Positions 31,855 through 42,616 of a DNA stretch of 64,000 nt are shown here, one piece after another (the stretch's first letter is position 1; each line of letters opens with the position of its first letter). Position numbers and translations under genes: made by a program. The notes below the pieces were generated by a model. That model was not told the DNA's origin. It made no database searches and saw only the letters and a list, made by a program, of their open reading frames with translations. Source of the stretch: Eustoma russellianum (taxonomy: Eukaryota; Streptophyta; Magnoliopsida; Gentianales; Gentianaceae); the NCBI GenBank assembly GCA_036186865.1, contig AP025074.1:4334223-4398222 (forward strand), in the 5' to 3' direction.

Positions 31855-34800
31855 TGTAGAAATATGAGGGTTTGAGTGATTTTAAAATAAGAAATTTGAA
31901 TATGTATATATATATATATAACGTTGAGTATATATATATATACACAAGTGTACATGTATGCATGATAACTTGCCTTATTTACCTCATATATTATGTTGCC
32001 GTACTAACGAGCCATGAAGCTTTAAAGCTTACATCATATGGCGAACATTTGTTGAGTTTATACTATTTTCAGGTGCCACAATTAATGAACTAAAGTAGTT
32101 CATTAAGTGAAGTACTTAGTTTGATAAACTAAGTAGTTCATTAAAGGAAGATGCATTTGGAAAAGGCTTAAAGGCAACATGGCTATGGAAGGAAAGTCTT
32201 CTCCTCCTCCACACATCAATGTCACACGTTTTTAATACATATATATATACTATATTTTCAGATTTTTATAAAAGGCACATACACATTTATTCCAACGTAC
32301 TATTGACACGTTATATATCTTACGAACGTACGTTTACGTCACACCACTATACTTAACTCATATTTATGAGTATATTCAGATCTTATATCATATGATATAA
32401 GATATGGTGATGACATATTAAATACGACACGATAAAAGGTTCTAAACCGAAATTTGTCGTATCGGGCGATACCGAAACTTCGCCAACGTGTCACGTACTT
32501 GCCATAAATAAATGGCCAGCCCATATACATCAAAATTTATCAAAAATTTCGTGCACATGGCTGTATATTGAGACAAAAATACTTTCCATGTTGGCACACA
32601 CAATTCACCCCACATTTAGGCCAAAATGTGAAGATTCTAATTTTATTTTTGTCACATGTTTATGGTACCACTTTAAATCAGCCAAGTGCTGGAAATTAAA
32701 GTATATATTATATATATTATGTATAACATAATATATATAGCATGTGCAAAAGTTGGAATCTAAATTAGAGAAAAATCGGGTAATCGATAAATATCGAAAA
32801 TTCGGTTTTCTACGCACTTGACATGGAACGTTTTTCTTGAACATGATGTGGCACGTATCTAGACACTTTTTACATATAATATACATCTTAAAGTGTTCTA
32901 GAAAATTAAATTAAGGGCTGATTGGAATATTACATGTGTATAATATTAAATGTGCACTATTTTACAAAGTTAGCAAAAATAAATTTCAGCACATGCATAT
33001 ACACATCAAAACGTCACCCTAGCTGAGATGGAGCACATGTGGAGCCTAGTTGGCATGTTGATTGGTCAAGAATCAATCATACAATGTTGATGAATCAAAG
33101 AGAGAAGCTACAAAAGGTAAGTTTTCAACATACACCTCTCTTATGTCACATGCTGAAATTTTCAGCATGTCACACACCTTAATGGCCGAATTCTTCATCA
33201 TTAAGGAGTACATTTTGTTAATTTTGCATTAAGGAATAAATCAAAGGAGAAATGGAAATGATTTGAATTGTATTAAGTGTGATATTCTTTATATCACACA
33301 TGCTGAAATTTTTCAGCATGTGTGTGAAAATGTTGTGGCCGAATATGACACTTCTTTTGTGTCCAAGTTCATTCATCAATTGATAGCAAGACTTACCATG
33401 TATTATTAATTCATTTTAAATGAGAAAAATCAAAGTAATTTGGGGATTATTTTGGATAAAAATGCATGATGCACATGCTGAAATTTCAGCATGGCAAGGA
33501 GCTTTATGGCCGATTTTTGTGAGATGGAAAGAGAGGATTTTTGTCTCAAACTTTATGACATATTGTGACTATTTTGGCATGATTTGATAATTGATTATTT
33601 GGCACATGTTTAAAGTGTTTTTTTCAGAATATCCATGTCATCAAATGATGACAACAATGAGCCAATCAAAAGGTGCCAAGTAAGCAATGACTAAATGATG
33701 GTCCAATGGAGTGATGCCAAGTAAGCAAAATGTTGTCACCATGATGTCTCACATCCTCTCAAGCAATTAAAAGGAAAGTTTCAAGAGGGGAGAAGGGTGC
33801 TAGGGACGGCTGCAATGTCATAAAATGGGAAGAGAAGAACAAACAAAAACAAGACCAAGAATCATATTCAATTGTGATCAAAGTGCAAAAGCTTCTTCTC
33901 CTACACTTTCTTTCTTTCTTCTTCTTGTAAAAAGCCTATTGTACTTTACTTCTTTCATCCTTGAATAGGCTTCATAGAAACCACCATTCATTCATCATTG
34001 TACAAGATTGATCAAGGTGTGATCAATCTTCATTCTAGCGAGGTGGTGGTGTTCATGTGAATTGTACTCACAATACAAGGTTTGTAAAGGGTTGGAGTTA
34101 AGGTGTAACTCTATCAACCCTGCGGTAAGGTGTACTGCGTGTGTGAAATTAGTGTGAACCAAGGAAGGTGTTCCTTGAAGACTGGAGTAGGTTGTTTATA
34201 ACCGAACCAGTATAAAATTCTTGGTGCAAGTTACTTTCTGCATTTACGTTTCAGTTTCTGCGCTGTTTACTTATATTGTTGACGTTCGCAAAAATAGTAA
34301 ACGTTTTCTAAAAATTATAAAATTTTCCAGAAACATACATAAACGCTCTAGGGTTAATTTGGCACAAGTTTCAACCCTTTTGGACAAGTATAAGTCATCC
34401 AAACATCAAAAGTTCTGAGACTAGTGCAGTCTGATTTTCAGACTTGCAAAGGTTGAGACTTTGGGTGTATTTGACCTACTTCCCAAAAGAATTTTCAAAA
34501 ACTGTTTCAACCCATTTCAATATAGTGTGTGAGGAGTTATTGGTCAAATTTTCAGATCATTTGGACATTCACACAAATAGGAATTAATTTTTCAAAACCA
34601 TCTACCGTTTCTGGCAGAATTGCACAATCTGAGTGCCAACGGTTTTTGAAGGGGTTAAAGGTTGAATTTTGATTTGAAATTTTTAGGGGACCCTCACAAC
34701 ATCTGAGGCTAAGTTCTCTCAAAATTTCATAATTTTTGGAGACCTCTAACCTAGTTTTTAAATCGTTTTAAAACTGGTACTGGAAACAGAATCTGTTTTC

Positions 34801-34899
34801 AGAACTTGAATTGTTCAAGTCTAAAGAAATTTTAAAAAGCACACTTTCCGCACCATCTATTCAACCCCCCCCTTCTAGTGGTGCCTTGCAGATCCTACA
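31855..34899 (+). repeat. SIRE 3' LTR
   Basis: 3,045 bp, almost identical to the 5' LTR. The palindromes recur at 33149, 33299 and 33474. Confidence 0.95.
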
Positions 34900-35716
34900 G
34901 GTAATAATGGTTACCTTCACCTAATAGGACCCGGGACATGCATAGCATAACATGAAAAAGAATGAGCGTAACGTGTGATATTAAATGACTGCGTGTGACA
35001 CGGAGATAGAAGAGCATGCATCATGAAGTTGCGCATTGCATTTGTCATTGTTGTGATTATCGATGACCTTGTTGTTAAGTTGTTTCAGTGCTATGTTTTG
35101 GGATGCGGATCGGGTCGGATATGTGCTGTTTTCTTTATTTATGCTCTAGCTGCTTTATTTATTTATCTGTTTATGCTTTACGTGCATTATGTGTTTACCC
35201 GACTCAGTATGTGACAGTCCCTTTTTGGGAGAGACGGATAACCTATGAGTGACTCCCATCACTCACCCCCACCTCCCCTCCACAGGTGAGCAGGATTAAG
35301 AGTATATATGTTGATCGAGGCTGAGAAGAGTGAGCTGGGCTCGAGAAGAGAACTTGTTGACCTGGAGCTTGTTCTTGGGATAGTCAGATAGACCTTCACC
35401 TAGGTTTATTGTTGATTTTAGTATTTCATACTTGACTTAGCGGGTTCCGTCAACCCTTGTACTTGATTTTATTCCGATGGATTTAATTTAATCAAGATGT
35501 TTATTTCTTTAATTATTGTTTCTGCGAAAAATTTCTACGTCAGTTCTGACGTGCAAAGAAGTTTGAATGACGCTTTGTAGTCCTCGTAGTAGGCTACGGC
35601 GGGTGCACTATTCCCGATGTTAGGGCTCGGGAGCGGGGCGCTACAATCTGACCCTTTATACCTCTCCATAGACGGAAGTCTCTAAGGCAATGAGGTAATA
35701 TTATTGTTGTTTCACC

Positions 35717-36113
35717 AATCAACACATCTGGTCGCTTGAAATCAACCACAGAAGTCACTGCATCCTTTAACTGGGCGTACTCTACCAATCGTTCTCCTAG
35801 GAAACACTCTTTCATACCGCGTATATCGATTGGTTTGAAGAACAGATGATCAGTTGTAGAAGAATAATGTTATAACAGTTGAAACGACGTGCCATATTGT
35901 GCATCGAGATGCAAAAAATTGAAGTTTCACCTATCAACAAACCACTGGATCATCAGATCATCAGATTGACAACTGTTATTGTGATGGACTGACTTACAAT
36001 GCACCAGTTTGTGTTTGAAGATTCTGTAGTACAATCCTTTTGATGACATGGATTCTAACAATAGTTGAGGTTTCCTCGTTTTGCTAATAGGGGAAGGAAC
36101 CTCCAACATGTTG
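35717..36113 (-). pseudogene. Decayed gene-like fragment B, family not recognised
   Basis: Partner of fragment A. On the minus strand a short open piece reads RGMKECFLGERLVEY then QLKDAVTSVVDF; beyond it the sequence is interrupted by the SINE on one side and by the Tat element on the other. The end DVLIGET faintly recalls a malic-enzyme or other nucleotide-binding motif, but this is too weak to name a family. Confidence 0.35.
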
Positions 36114-36964
36114 TGATGAAGCCAGATCTTCACCAAGGGTCTAGATGACCTCAAATTAGCTCTGTCAGTTAACTTAAAGAGTTGTTAACTGGATTGAAAG
36201 TTGTAGCTGGAATAAACTCTAAAATATCCTGCACAAAAAAGCACAGATCAGAGGTCCTGGGGGGTTGGCCCCGGGAAAAACCCTCCGACGCTCAAGTCAG
36301 TTTAGGCCATATCTCACTGAGATTATAATTTAAATGGTGAGTTCAGAGTTTCTCACAATATGGGCCGAGGAGCAAAGTGTATGAGCTTGCTTTAGGGTAT
36401 GAATGTTTGAATTCTGGATCCTTTTCTTTGTCCCAATTGGTTTGCTTTTATGGACTTTTTTCTGCCTTTGGCTTCTGAAGGCAGATTTGATGTTTACTTG
36501 GGGCAGAAAGCCTAGGATGCCGTAGGTCTGCTGATGTGACTGATAGACCGGCTTATATGACTAATAGGTCTGCTGGAATGACCTTAGCGTGTTCAGACTG
36601 AATTACCAGCTGTAGTCACTATATTCAAATTGCACCTCTATCTGAGGGTCCCACGAAGTAATGTCGTGCTTGGTTCCTTTGCTGAAGTGCATAACCAGGC
36701 CTTGCCGAAGTACAGAATTGAGTCCGGCTGAAGTGGTCCGAAGTGCGGCACTTGTGTAGAAACTGAAGTTAGTGCCGAGGTGCAAGCCTTGGGCATATTC
36801 TTTGGTTATACAATAAGTGTCATGCTGCCCTGCTGAAGTGCAGCCAAGGCTGAACAGCCATGCTTGGGCGCTGAACTGCTGAACTGCAGTACTTGAGTAC
36901 TGAGCTATTGGAGTTGAACCGTTGACTATTGTTGACTAACAAACAATTTAATTATGGTTTATCA
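36114..36964 (-). repeat. Tat 3' LTR
   Basis: 851 bp, TGATGAAGCC...GGTTTATCA; the polypurine tract lies immediately to the right on the minus strand. Confidence 0.92.
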
Positions 36965-37226
36965 TCTGCCCCCAGATTTTGTGTGGCTGAGTTGAACTGC
37001 GAAGGCGGACAAATCTTGTTCTAATGAACCTGTGACGTGGCGGATCTTCATTAACTGGGCAGTTATCCTTTTATCCGCGCAGTTACTCCCACTTTTAATG
37101 TAAGCGTTAATTCCAACACCTCATCATTATCTTTTCGGCGGTTTCAGCTCCCGAGGGGGAAAAACTTTAATCGCTGCCTCTTCGAATTTTCAAACGAAAA
37201 GTTGTGACATTTCATTTTCGCTCACT

Positions 37227-37234
37227 TATAAATA
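37227..37234 (+). promoter_or_regulatory. TATA box of the antisense gene
   Basis: TATAAATA lies about 170 bp before the antisense ATG (37404), in a T/C-rich leader context typical of a plant promoter and in the opposite direction to the retrotransposon. Confidence 0.65.
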
Positions 37235-37403
37235 GGGACAATTACCCTAACCCTTTCTTTTCTTCTTCTTCTATTCTTCACACTTGCCTATTCTGTATTT
37301 TTGCTCATTTTCTCCGTCTCCGAAGCTTTTCTTCATCTTACTCCGGTGTTCTTCCTTTCAGCTCATCCCTTCATTCTTCTATAAGCATTTCCTCAACTTA
37401 CTC

Positions 37404-40143
37404 ATGGCTTTCGTTATTACAACTCCTCCTTCTTGGGATTCCCAGAATATGTCTACTCACTCTTACACAGATGATCTGGAGGGTGATCATGAGGTTCAAT
37501 CCATTCACGAAAAATTTGATTCCGATGAGGACAACCGTCCTTTAAGAAGGTTACGCCCTGCTGGCGGACCTCCTTCGGTTGCTGCCACATCTTCCGCCTC
37601 AGTACCCCTGCCGCCTCTGGACAGGGGTTCTCCTTCACTTTAAAAATTGCTGATATCTCTCACTTTTGCAGTGAGTTTAATATTGATATAGATATTTTCT
37701 CTCCAGTTTTGCCTCTTCCTCATCGGTCTGCCTATGATCCACCCATTGGGTATGAGGCAGTTTATGAAGAATACTTCAGGACTGGGTTTGACCTTCCTAT
37801 TCCTGGCCCTTTTCTCCAGATTCTTGACTTTTATCACCTTAGACTACCACAAATTATGCCCAACGGTCTAAAATTCATCGCCAGCTATCTGCTCTACCTG
37901 AGAGCAGCTGAGGCTGATTTTGATTTAACTGTCTTTAGGGGGATGTTTGTCTGCAAGCACAAAGAAAGCTGGTATTACTTTAGTAGGAGACATCCTAATA
38001 AAGCTATTAACCATGCTATAAACATCCCCTCTTCTGTCAAGAACTGGAAAGGGAGGTTTTTCTTTATCAAGGCCATAGGGTTACCTGGGAGAACCCTATG
38101 GAAATCTGGCCCTGCAGATAACAAGAGGCCAAGCGAAAGATTTTGCGATGAAGTCTCAAGGTTACTACGTCTTTCTCAGGCTATTGACTTGAAGATGGTG
38201 GACAGGTCAGTTGTAAAGGCGGCTGACCTGTACCACATGGGGCCCTCCCACCATTTGAAAATCTGGGTTCTTCTGCCTTGGCCTTAATATTGGGTATGTT
38301 CACATGCTTTAGAAGTATATTGGCTGTTCTCGATATTGTGCACATCTTTTGACTAGTTTGTTGTTGCGTTTTGCAGGAACCATGGTGTCTAAACGCCTTA
38401 CAAATCTGAAGAAAATGGTTCCCAAGAAGAGAAAGAGAGAGGATGAACCATCCTCTTCCTCTACTCAGCCTTCTTTCAAGGCCCTGCCTGCTCCCCCAGT
38501 TGCTCCTCCCACGAAACAAGGTAAAGAAGAAACATCTTGTCGTTGTATTGATGTTATTTGATTTATTTGATTTCAGCGCTTTTAACTTTGAGTTTTTCAT
38601 TGCAGCCAAAACTTCTGTTGGCACTTCCACTTCATCCAAGAAGTCTCTTCAGGCTGCAGCTCAGTCCCTGAAGAGGAAAGCTTCTGGGGGCCCAGCCTTG
38701 CCTCCCAAATCCGTGGCAAAGCTGGGGGGAAGTGTCAAGAAGACTGCCCCTCCTCCAAAGGTCATCATTAAGGCTCCACAAGCCAAGGTGACTCCACCAG
38801 CTGCGCCAACCAATAATGTCTAAGCTCCTGAGGCACCTATTTCTGATCCAGTCCTGGCTACCCCAGTTGATGATCCAATTTCTGCTGTACCAGTCTCCAT
38901 TCAAGCTCCGGCGGCCCCAATCTCTCCTCTAGAGGGGGCAATCATCAGGGATCTAAAAGATGCCCCCACTGGAGGGGTTGTGATTACTTCAGGAGAGGCT
39001 TCCCCCTGACATCCTTGCGGGAAAGCTCCATTTGAGGGGGAGCCCTCCCATCAAAATCGCCGTGAATGGAGAAACCTGGTGTATAGAGTCACTGATTCTG
39101 CGGCTCATCCAGGCGTGGCAAGAAAGTTGGCAGACTTGCCAGTGCTGCCCGTGGATGGGGATCTTTTTGCACGCCAGGACTGGGAGACTGCCTTTCATGC
39201 ATACTACAGAAATATGTCATTGGTGAGTTTCTGTTGAACCCCACAATCCTTTTACTTAGATTGTTGAAATGATGTCTTGACCATGTTGGTTGTTGCTGAT
39301 GACTTGACCATGTTGGTTGTTGCAGTACTGTGCTCAGGAGTGTGACATGCTGAGGAGAACTGAGGAAATGCGTAGCTTGGCGGTGAAGCTCTCTGTGGAA
39401 AATGCTGAGTTGAAGAGGGCTAATGATGAATTTGCTGAGACGACAAAGCCTGATGATTCCGGAATGGATGAGATGGATGCTGAGCTGAAGACGTTGAGGT
39501 CAGAACTAGACTCAACGAAATCAGAGTTGGACTCCTTAAAGTCTGAAAACTCCAATCTGAGAGAAGAAAAAGAGGAGTCCGACACTCAGCTGGCGGTGGT
39601 CAATTCACAAGTGGATGAACTGAAGAGAGTGATCTCTGACTTAGACCTGGAATCTGCCAAGACCCAGGCTGAGTTAGAGTCCTCTCAGAAGGGAATCCAT
39701 AGTGCTGAACAAGAAATGTCCCAGCTGAAGAGCCAATCTGAAGCAGATCAGAAGATAAAAGATGAACTGGCTCAGCAGCTTGCAGCAGAGAAAAAGATCA
39801 AAGATGACCTGGCTCAGCAGCTTGAAGCAGAGAAGAAGAGCAAAACTGAGCTCATTTCTCAATTTGAGTCTCAAGCTGAAGAGATCAAGACATCTGCAGT
39901 TGCTGAGTTCAGGAAATCTCAGTACTTTGAAGAAAATTTGATGAAGATGCAAGCTACTGTTTTAGCAATGGGACAAACTTGTGCAATTGACGCCTGTTGA
40001 GAAGTCTATCCAGATCTGGATAAGGAGCACCCTGAACTTGCCAATCTCCATAATTCTGAGGCCGAAGCTGTATTTGACAAGCTTCTTGAACAATTCAAAG
40101 AAGGCATTGACCTCAGGGAAGCTGACCAGGAGGAGGGGCAATA
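37404..40143 (+). pseudogene. Antisense gene of the Tat element (putative gypsy-type transposon protein), damaged
   Basis: Runs opposite to gag-pol, between integrase and the 3' LTR. Part 1 (37404-about 37625) starts MAFVITTPPSWDSQ. After a one-base frame change, part 2 (to about 38290) continues with FRTGFDLPIPGPFLQ and FVCKHKESWYYFSRR, a pattern I associate with the 'putative gypsy type transposon' (Transposase_28-like) domain found in Tat/Retand antisense ORFs. Likely introns: about 38293-38376 (GG|GTATGT to TTTTGCAG), 38520-38604, and 39222-39325. Later exons give a lysine/proline-rich linker and a long coiled coil (SELDSTKSELDSLKSENSNL and repeats of DELAQQLAAEKK), ending near 40143. Frame changes and stops (about 37625, 38260, 38821, 39007, 39998) mean this copy is broken. 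Function unknown. Confidence 0.7.
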
Positions 40144-40295
40144 GTCTAGGATTTTTCTTTTCCTGTAATTTTTGTAGTTGTAATAGACTATATACTTAAT
40201 GAAAATCCATTTTTTTCAACTCCTGCTCTTCAGCTTTTTCAGTTTCTTTAACTGTTTTTGTCTTCGGCATGTGAAGTTTTATGTGCTTTGTCTCA

Positions 40296-42345
40296 ATAGT
40301 TAATGCGAATATTTGTCCTCAGCTCTGCAAAGCTTTACTTGCTCTTTTTCCGTAGTTTGCAAGTGCTTGTCTTCGGCTTCTGCGAAGTTCCATTTTCATT
40401 TGCTTTATGCAAATATTTGTCTTCAACTTTCTCTATGTTAATAGTTTGCAAACATTTCTCTTCTGCACTGCGAAAGTTTTGTTTGTTCTATTTCAAGACT
40501 CATGCAAGTATTTGTCTTCGGCTTCTGTGAAGTTCCATTTTCATTTGCTTTATGCAAATATTTGTCTTCAACTTGCTCTATGTTAATAGTTTGCAAACAT
40601 CTCTCTTCTGCACTACGAAGTTTTGTTTGCTCTATTTCAAGACTCATGCAAGTATTTTTCTTCAACTTGCTCTATGTCAATAGAGTTTTGTTTGCTCTAT
40701 TTCAAGAATCATGCAAGTATTTGTCTTCAACTTGCTTTATGTCAATAGAGTTTTGTTTCCTCTATTTCAAGAATTATGCAAGTATTTGTCTTCAACTTGC
40801 TTTATGTCAATAGAGTTTTGTTTGCTCTATTTCAAGAATTATGCAAGTATTTGTCTTCAGCATGCAAGTATTTGTCTTCAACTTGCTCTATGTCAATAGA
40901 GTTTTGTTTGCTCTATTTCAAGAATTATGCAAGTATTTGTCTTCGGCTTCTGCGAAGTTCCATTTTCATTTGCTTTATGCAAATATTTGTCTTCAACTTG
41001 CTCTATGTTAATAGTTTGCAAACATCTCTCTGCTGCACTGTGAAGTTTTGTTTGCTCTATTTCAAGACTCATGCAAGTATTTGTCTTCAACTTGCTCTAT
41101 GTCAATAGAGTTTTGTTTGCTCTATTTCAAGAATTATGCAAGTATTTGTCTTCGGCTTCTGCGGAGTTCCATTTTCATTTGCTTTATGCAAATATTTGTC
41201 TTCAACTTGCTCTATGTTAATAGTTTGCAAACATCTCTCTTCGGCACTGCGAAGTTTTGTTTGCTCTACTTCAAGACTCATGCAAGTATTTGTCTTCAAC
41301 TTGCTCTATGTCAATAGAGTTTTGTTTGCTCTATTTCAAGAATCATGCAAGTATTTGTCTTCAACTTGCTTTATGTCAATAGAGTTTTGTTTCCTCTATT
41401 TCAAGAATTATGCAAGTATTTGTCTTCAACTTGCTCTATGTCAATAGAGTTTTGTTTGCTCTATTTCAAGAATTATGCAAGTATTTGTCTTCAGCATGCA
41501 AGTATTTGTCTTCAACTTGCTCTATGTCAATAGAGTTTTGTTTGCTCTATTTCAAGAATTATGCAAGTATTTGTCTTCGGCTTCTGCGAAGTTCCATTTT
41601 CATTTGCTTTATGCAAATATTTGTCTTCAACTTGCTCTATGTTAATAGTTTGCAAACATCTCTCTTCTGCACTGCGAAGTTTTGTTTGCTCTATTTCAAG
41701 ACTCATGCAAGTATTTGTCTTCAACTTGCTCTATGTCAATAGAGTTTTGTTTGCTCTATTTCAAGAATTATGCAAGTATTTGTCTTCGGCTTCTGCGGAG
41801 TTCCATTTTCATTTGCTTTATGCAAATATTTGTCTTCAACTTGCTCTATGTTAATAGTTTGCAAACATCTCTCTTCGGCACTGCGAAGTTTTGTTTGCTC
41901 TACTTCAAGACTCATGCAAGTATTTGTCTTCAACTTGCTCTATGTCAATAGAGTTTTGTTTGCTCTATTTCAAGAATTATGCAAGTATTTGTCTTCAACT
42001 TGCTCTATGTCAATAGAGTTTTGTTTGCTCTATTTCAAGAATTATGCAAGTATTTGTCTTCAACTTGCTCTATGTCAATAGAGTTTTGTTTACTCTATTT
42101 CAAGAATTATGCAAGTATTTGTCTTCGGCTTCTCCGGAGTTCCATTTTCATTTGCTTTATGCAAATATTTGTCTTCAACTTGCTCTATGTTAATAGTTTG
42201 CAAACATCTCTCTTCTGCACTGCGAAGTTTTGTTTGCTCTATTTCAAGACTCATGCAAGTATTTGTCTTCAACTTGCTCTATGTCAATAGAGTTTTGTTT
42301 GCTCTATTTCAAGAATTATTCAAGTATTTGTCTTCAACTTTTGGC
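40296..42345 (+). repeat. Tandem repeat array with higher-order structure inside the Tat element
   Basis: Basic unit of 65 bp (TGCAAGTATTTGTCTTCAAC, then TTGCTCTATGTCAATAGAG, then TTTTGTTTGCTCTATTTCAA). A longer 147-bp variant carries GGCTTCTGCGAAGTTCC. The mix repeats with a 634-bp period: for example, identical frames start at 40711 and 41345, 41048 and 41682, 41102 and 41736. ORFs read through the array in several frames, but they are by-products of the repeats, not genes. Confidence 0.92.
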
Positions 42346-42616
42346 TCCACCAAAATATTTCGCTGTTTGACTGAAGTGCGGCTCAGCCATGCTTCAACTT
42401 GCCGATGACAATAATTTTTAGATAAAGTAACACTTGTTGCTAAATCCATTTGAGCAAAACGAATGAACCGCAAGTCGACTTCATCACGAACATTGTTTTA
42501 TTCTATACCCAGTACCACTGGTAATAAATAATTTATATTTTTCTAGCACTGCCAGAAAAAGAATACCATGAAAGACTTCTTTGGAGAACCAATCAGACCT
42601 GCTGAGGTGAAATTCT

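Larger units (their letters stand above)
23412..34899 (+). mobile_element. SIRE/Maximus-type Copia LTR retrotransposon, intact
   Basis: An 11,488-bp element. LTRs are 23412-26457 (3,046 bp) and 31855-34899 (3,045 bp), TGTAGAAATA...GATCCTACA. Target duplication is GGTAA at 23407-23411 and 34900-34904, a perfect match. A tRNA-iMet primer site TGGTATCAGAGAGC starts at 26460, and a polypurine tract AAAAGGGGGAGAT ends at 31854. Gag and pol are long and uninterrupted. LTR-internal frames translate identically in both copies; the only difference I noticed is one C in a C-run near the 3' end. Very long LTRs, a large gag and this order point to the SIRE (Maximus) lineage. No env-like third ORF was seen. 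Confidence 0.95.
21746..35645. mobile_element. Ty3/gypsy-like solo LTR (about 2.4 kb), itself interrupted
   Basis: Begins TGTTTGTAACC at 21746 and ends GGGCGCTACA at 35645, flanked by perfect ATCTG repeats (21741-21745 and 35646-35650). Without the nested SIRE element (23412-34904) about 2.4 kb remain. No gag or pol was seen, so it is read as a solo LTR. A GAAAG|GTAGGTT-like donor follows a leader-like purine-rich region at about 22010-22135. Positions 22490-23110 are very A-rich. Ten N (21979-21988) mark an assembly gap. The superfamily is a guess from LTR style. Confidence 0.7.
21641..35716 (+). mobile_element. SINE with TTG tail, split by an LTR insertion
   Basis: The left part, about 21641-21745, ends GAGCCATAGGAAAATATG and GGTATGGTTCCGTACATCTG. 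The right part, 35646-35716, begins ATCTGACCCTTTATACC and ends AAGGCAATGAGGTAATATTATTG. Together they follow the order of a plant tRNA-derived SINE (GAGCC, TGCGTACATC, GACCC, TCTAAGGCAATG, TTG tail). The ATCTG shared by both parts is the target duplication of the inserted solo LTR (21746-35645). The 5' limit of the SINE is approximate. Confidence 0.6.

Noticed and set aside
35594..35815. Malic-enzyme-like fragment
   Set aside because: Only a faint DVLIGET resemblance in a frame that also crosses the solo LTR end and the SINE; not enough to name.
40502..42408. Many overlapping ORFs (about 60-110 codons) on both strands in the array
   Set aside because: They repeat with the 65/634-bp tandem pattern and have no protein family character; they arise because the repeat lengths rarely introduce stops.
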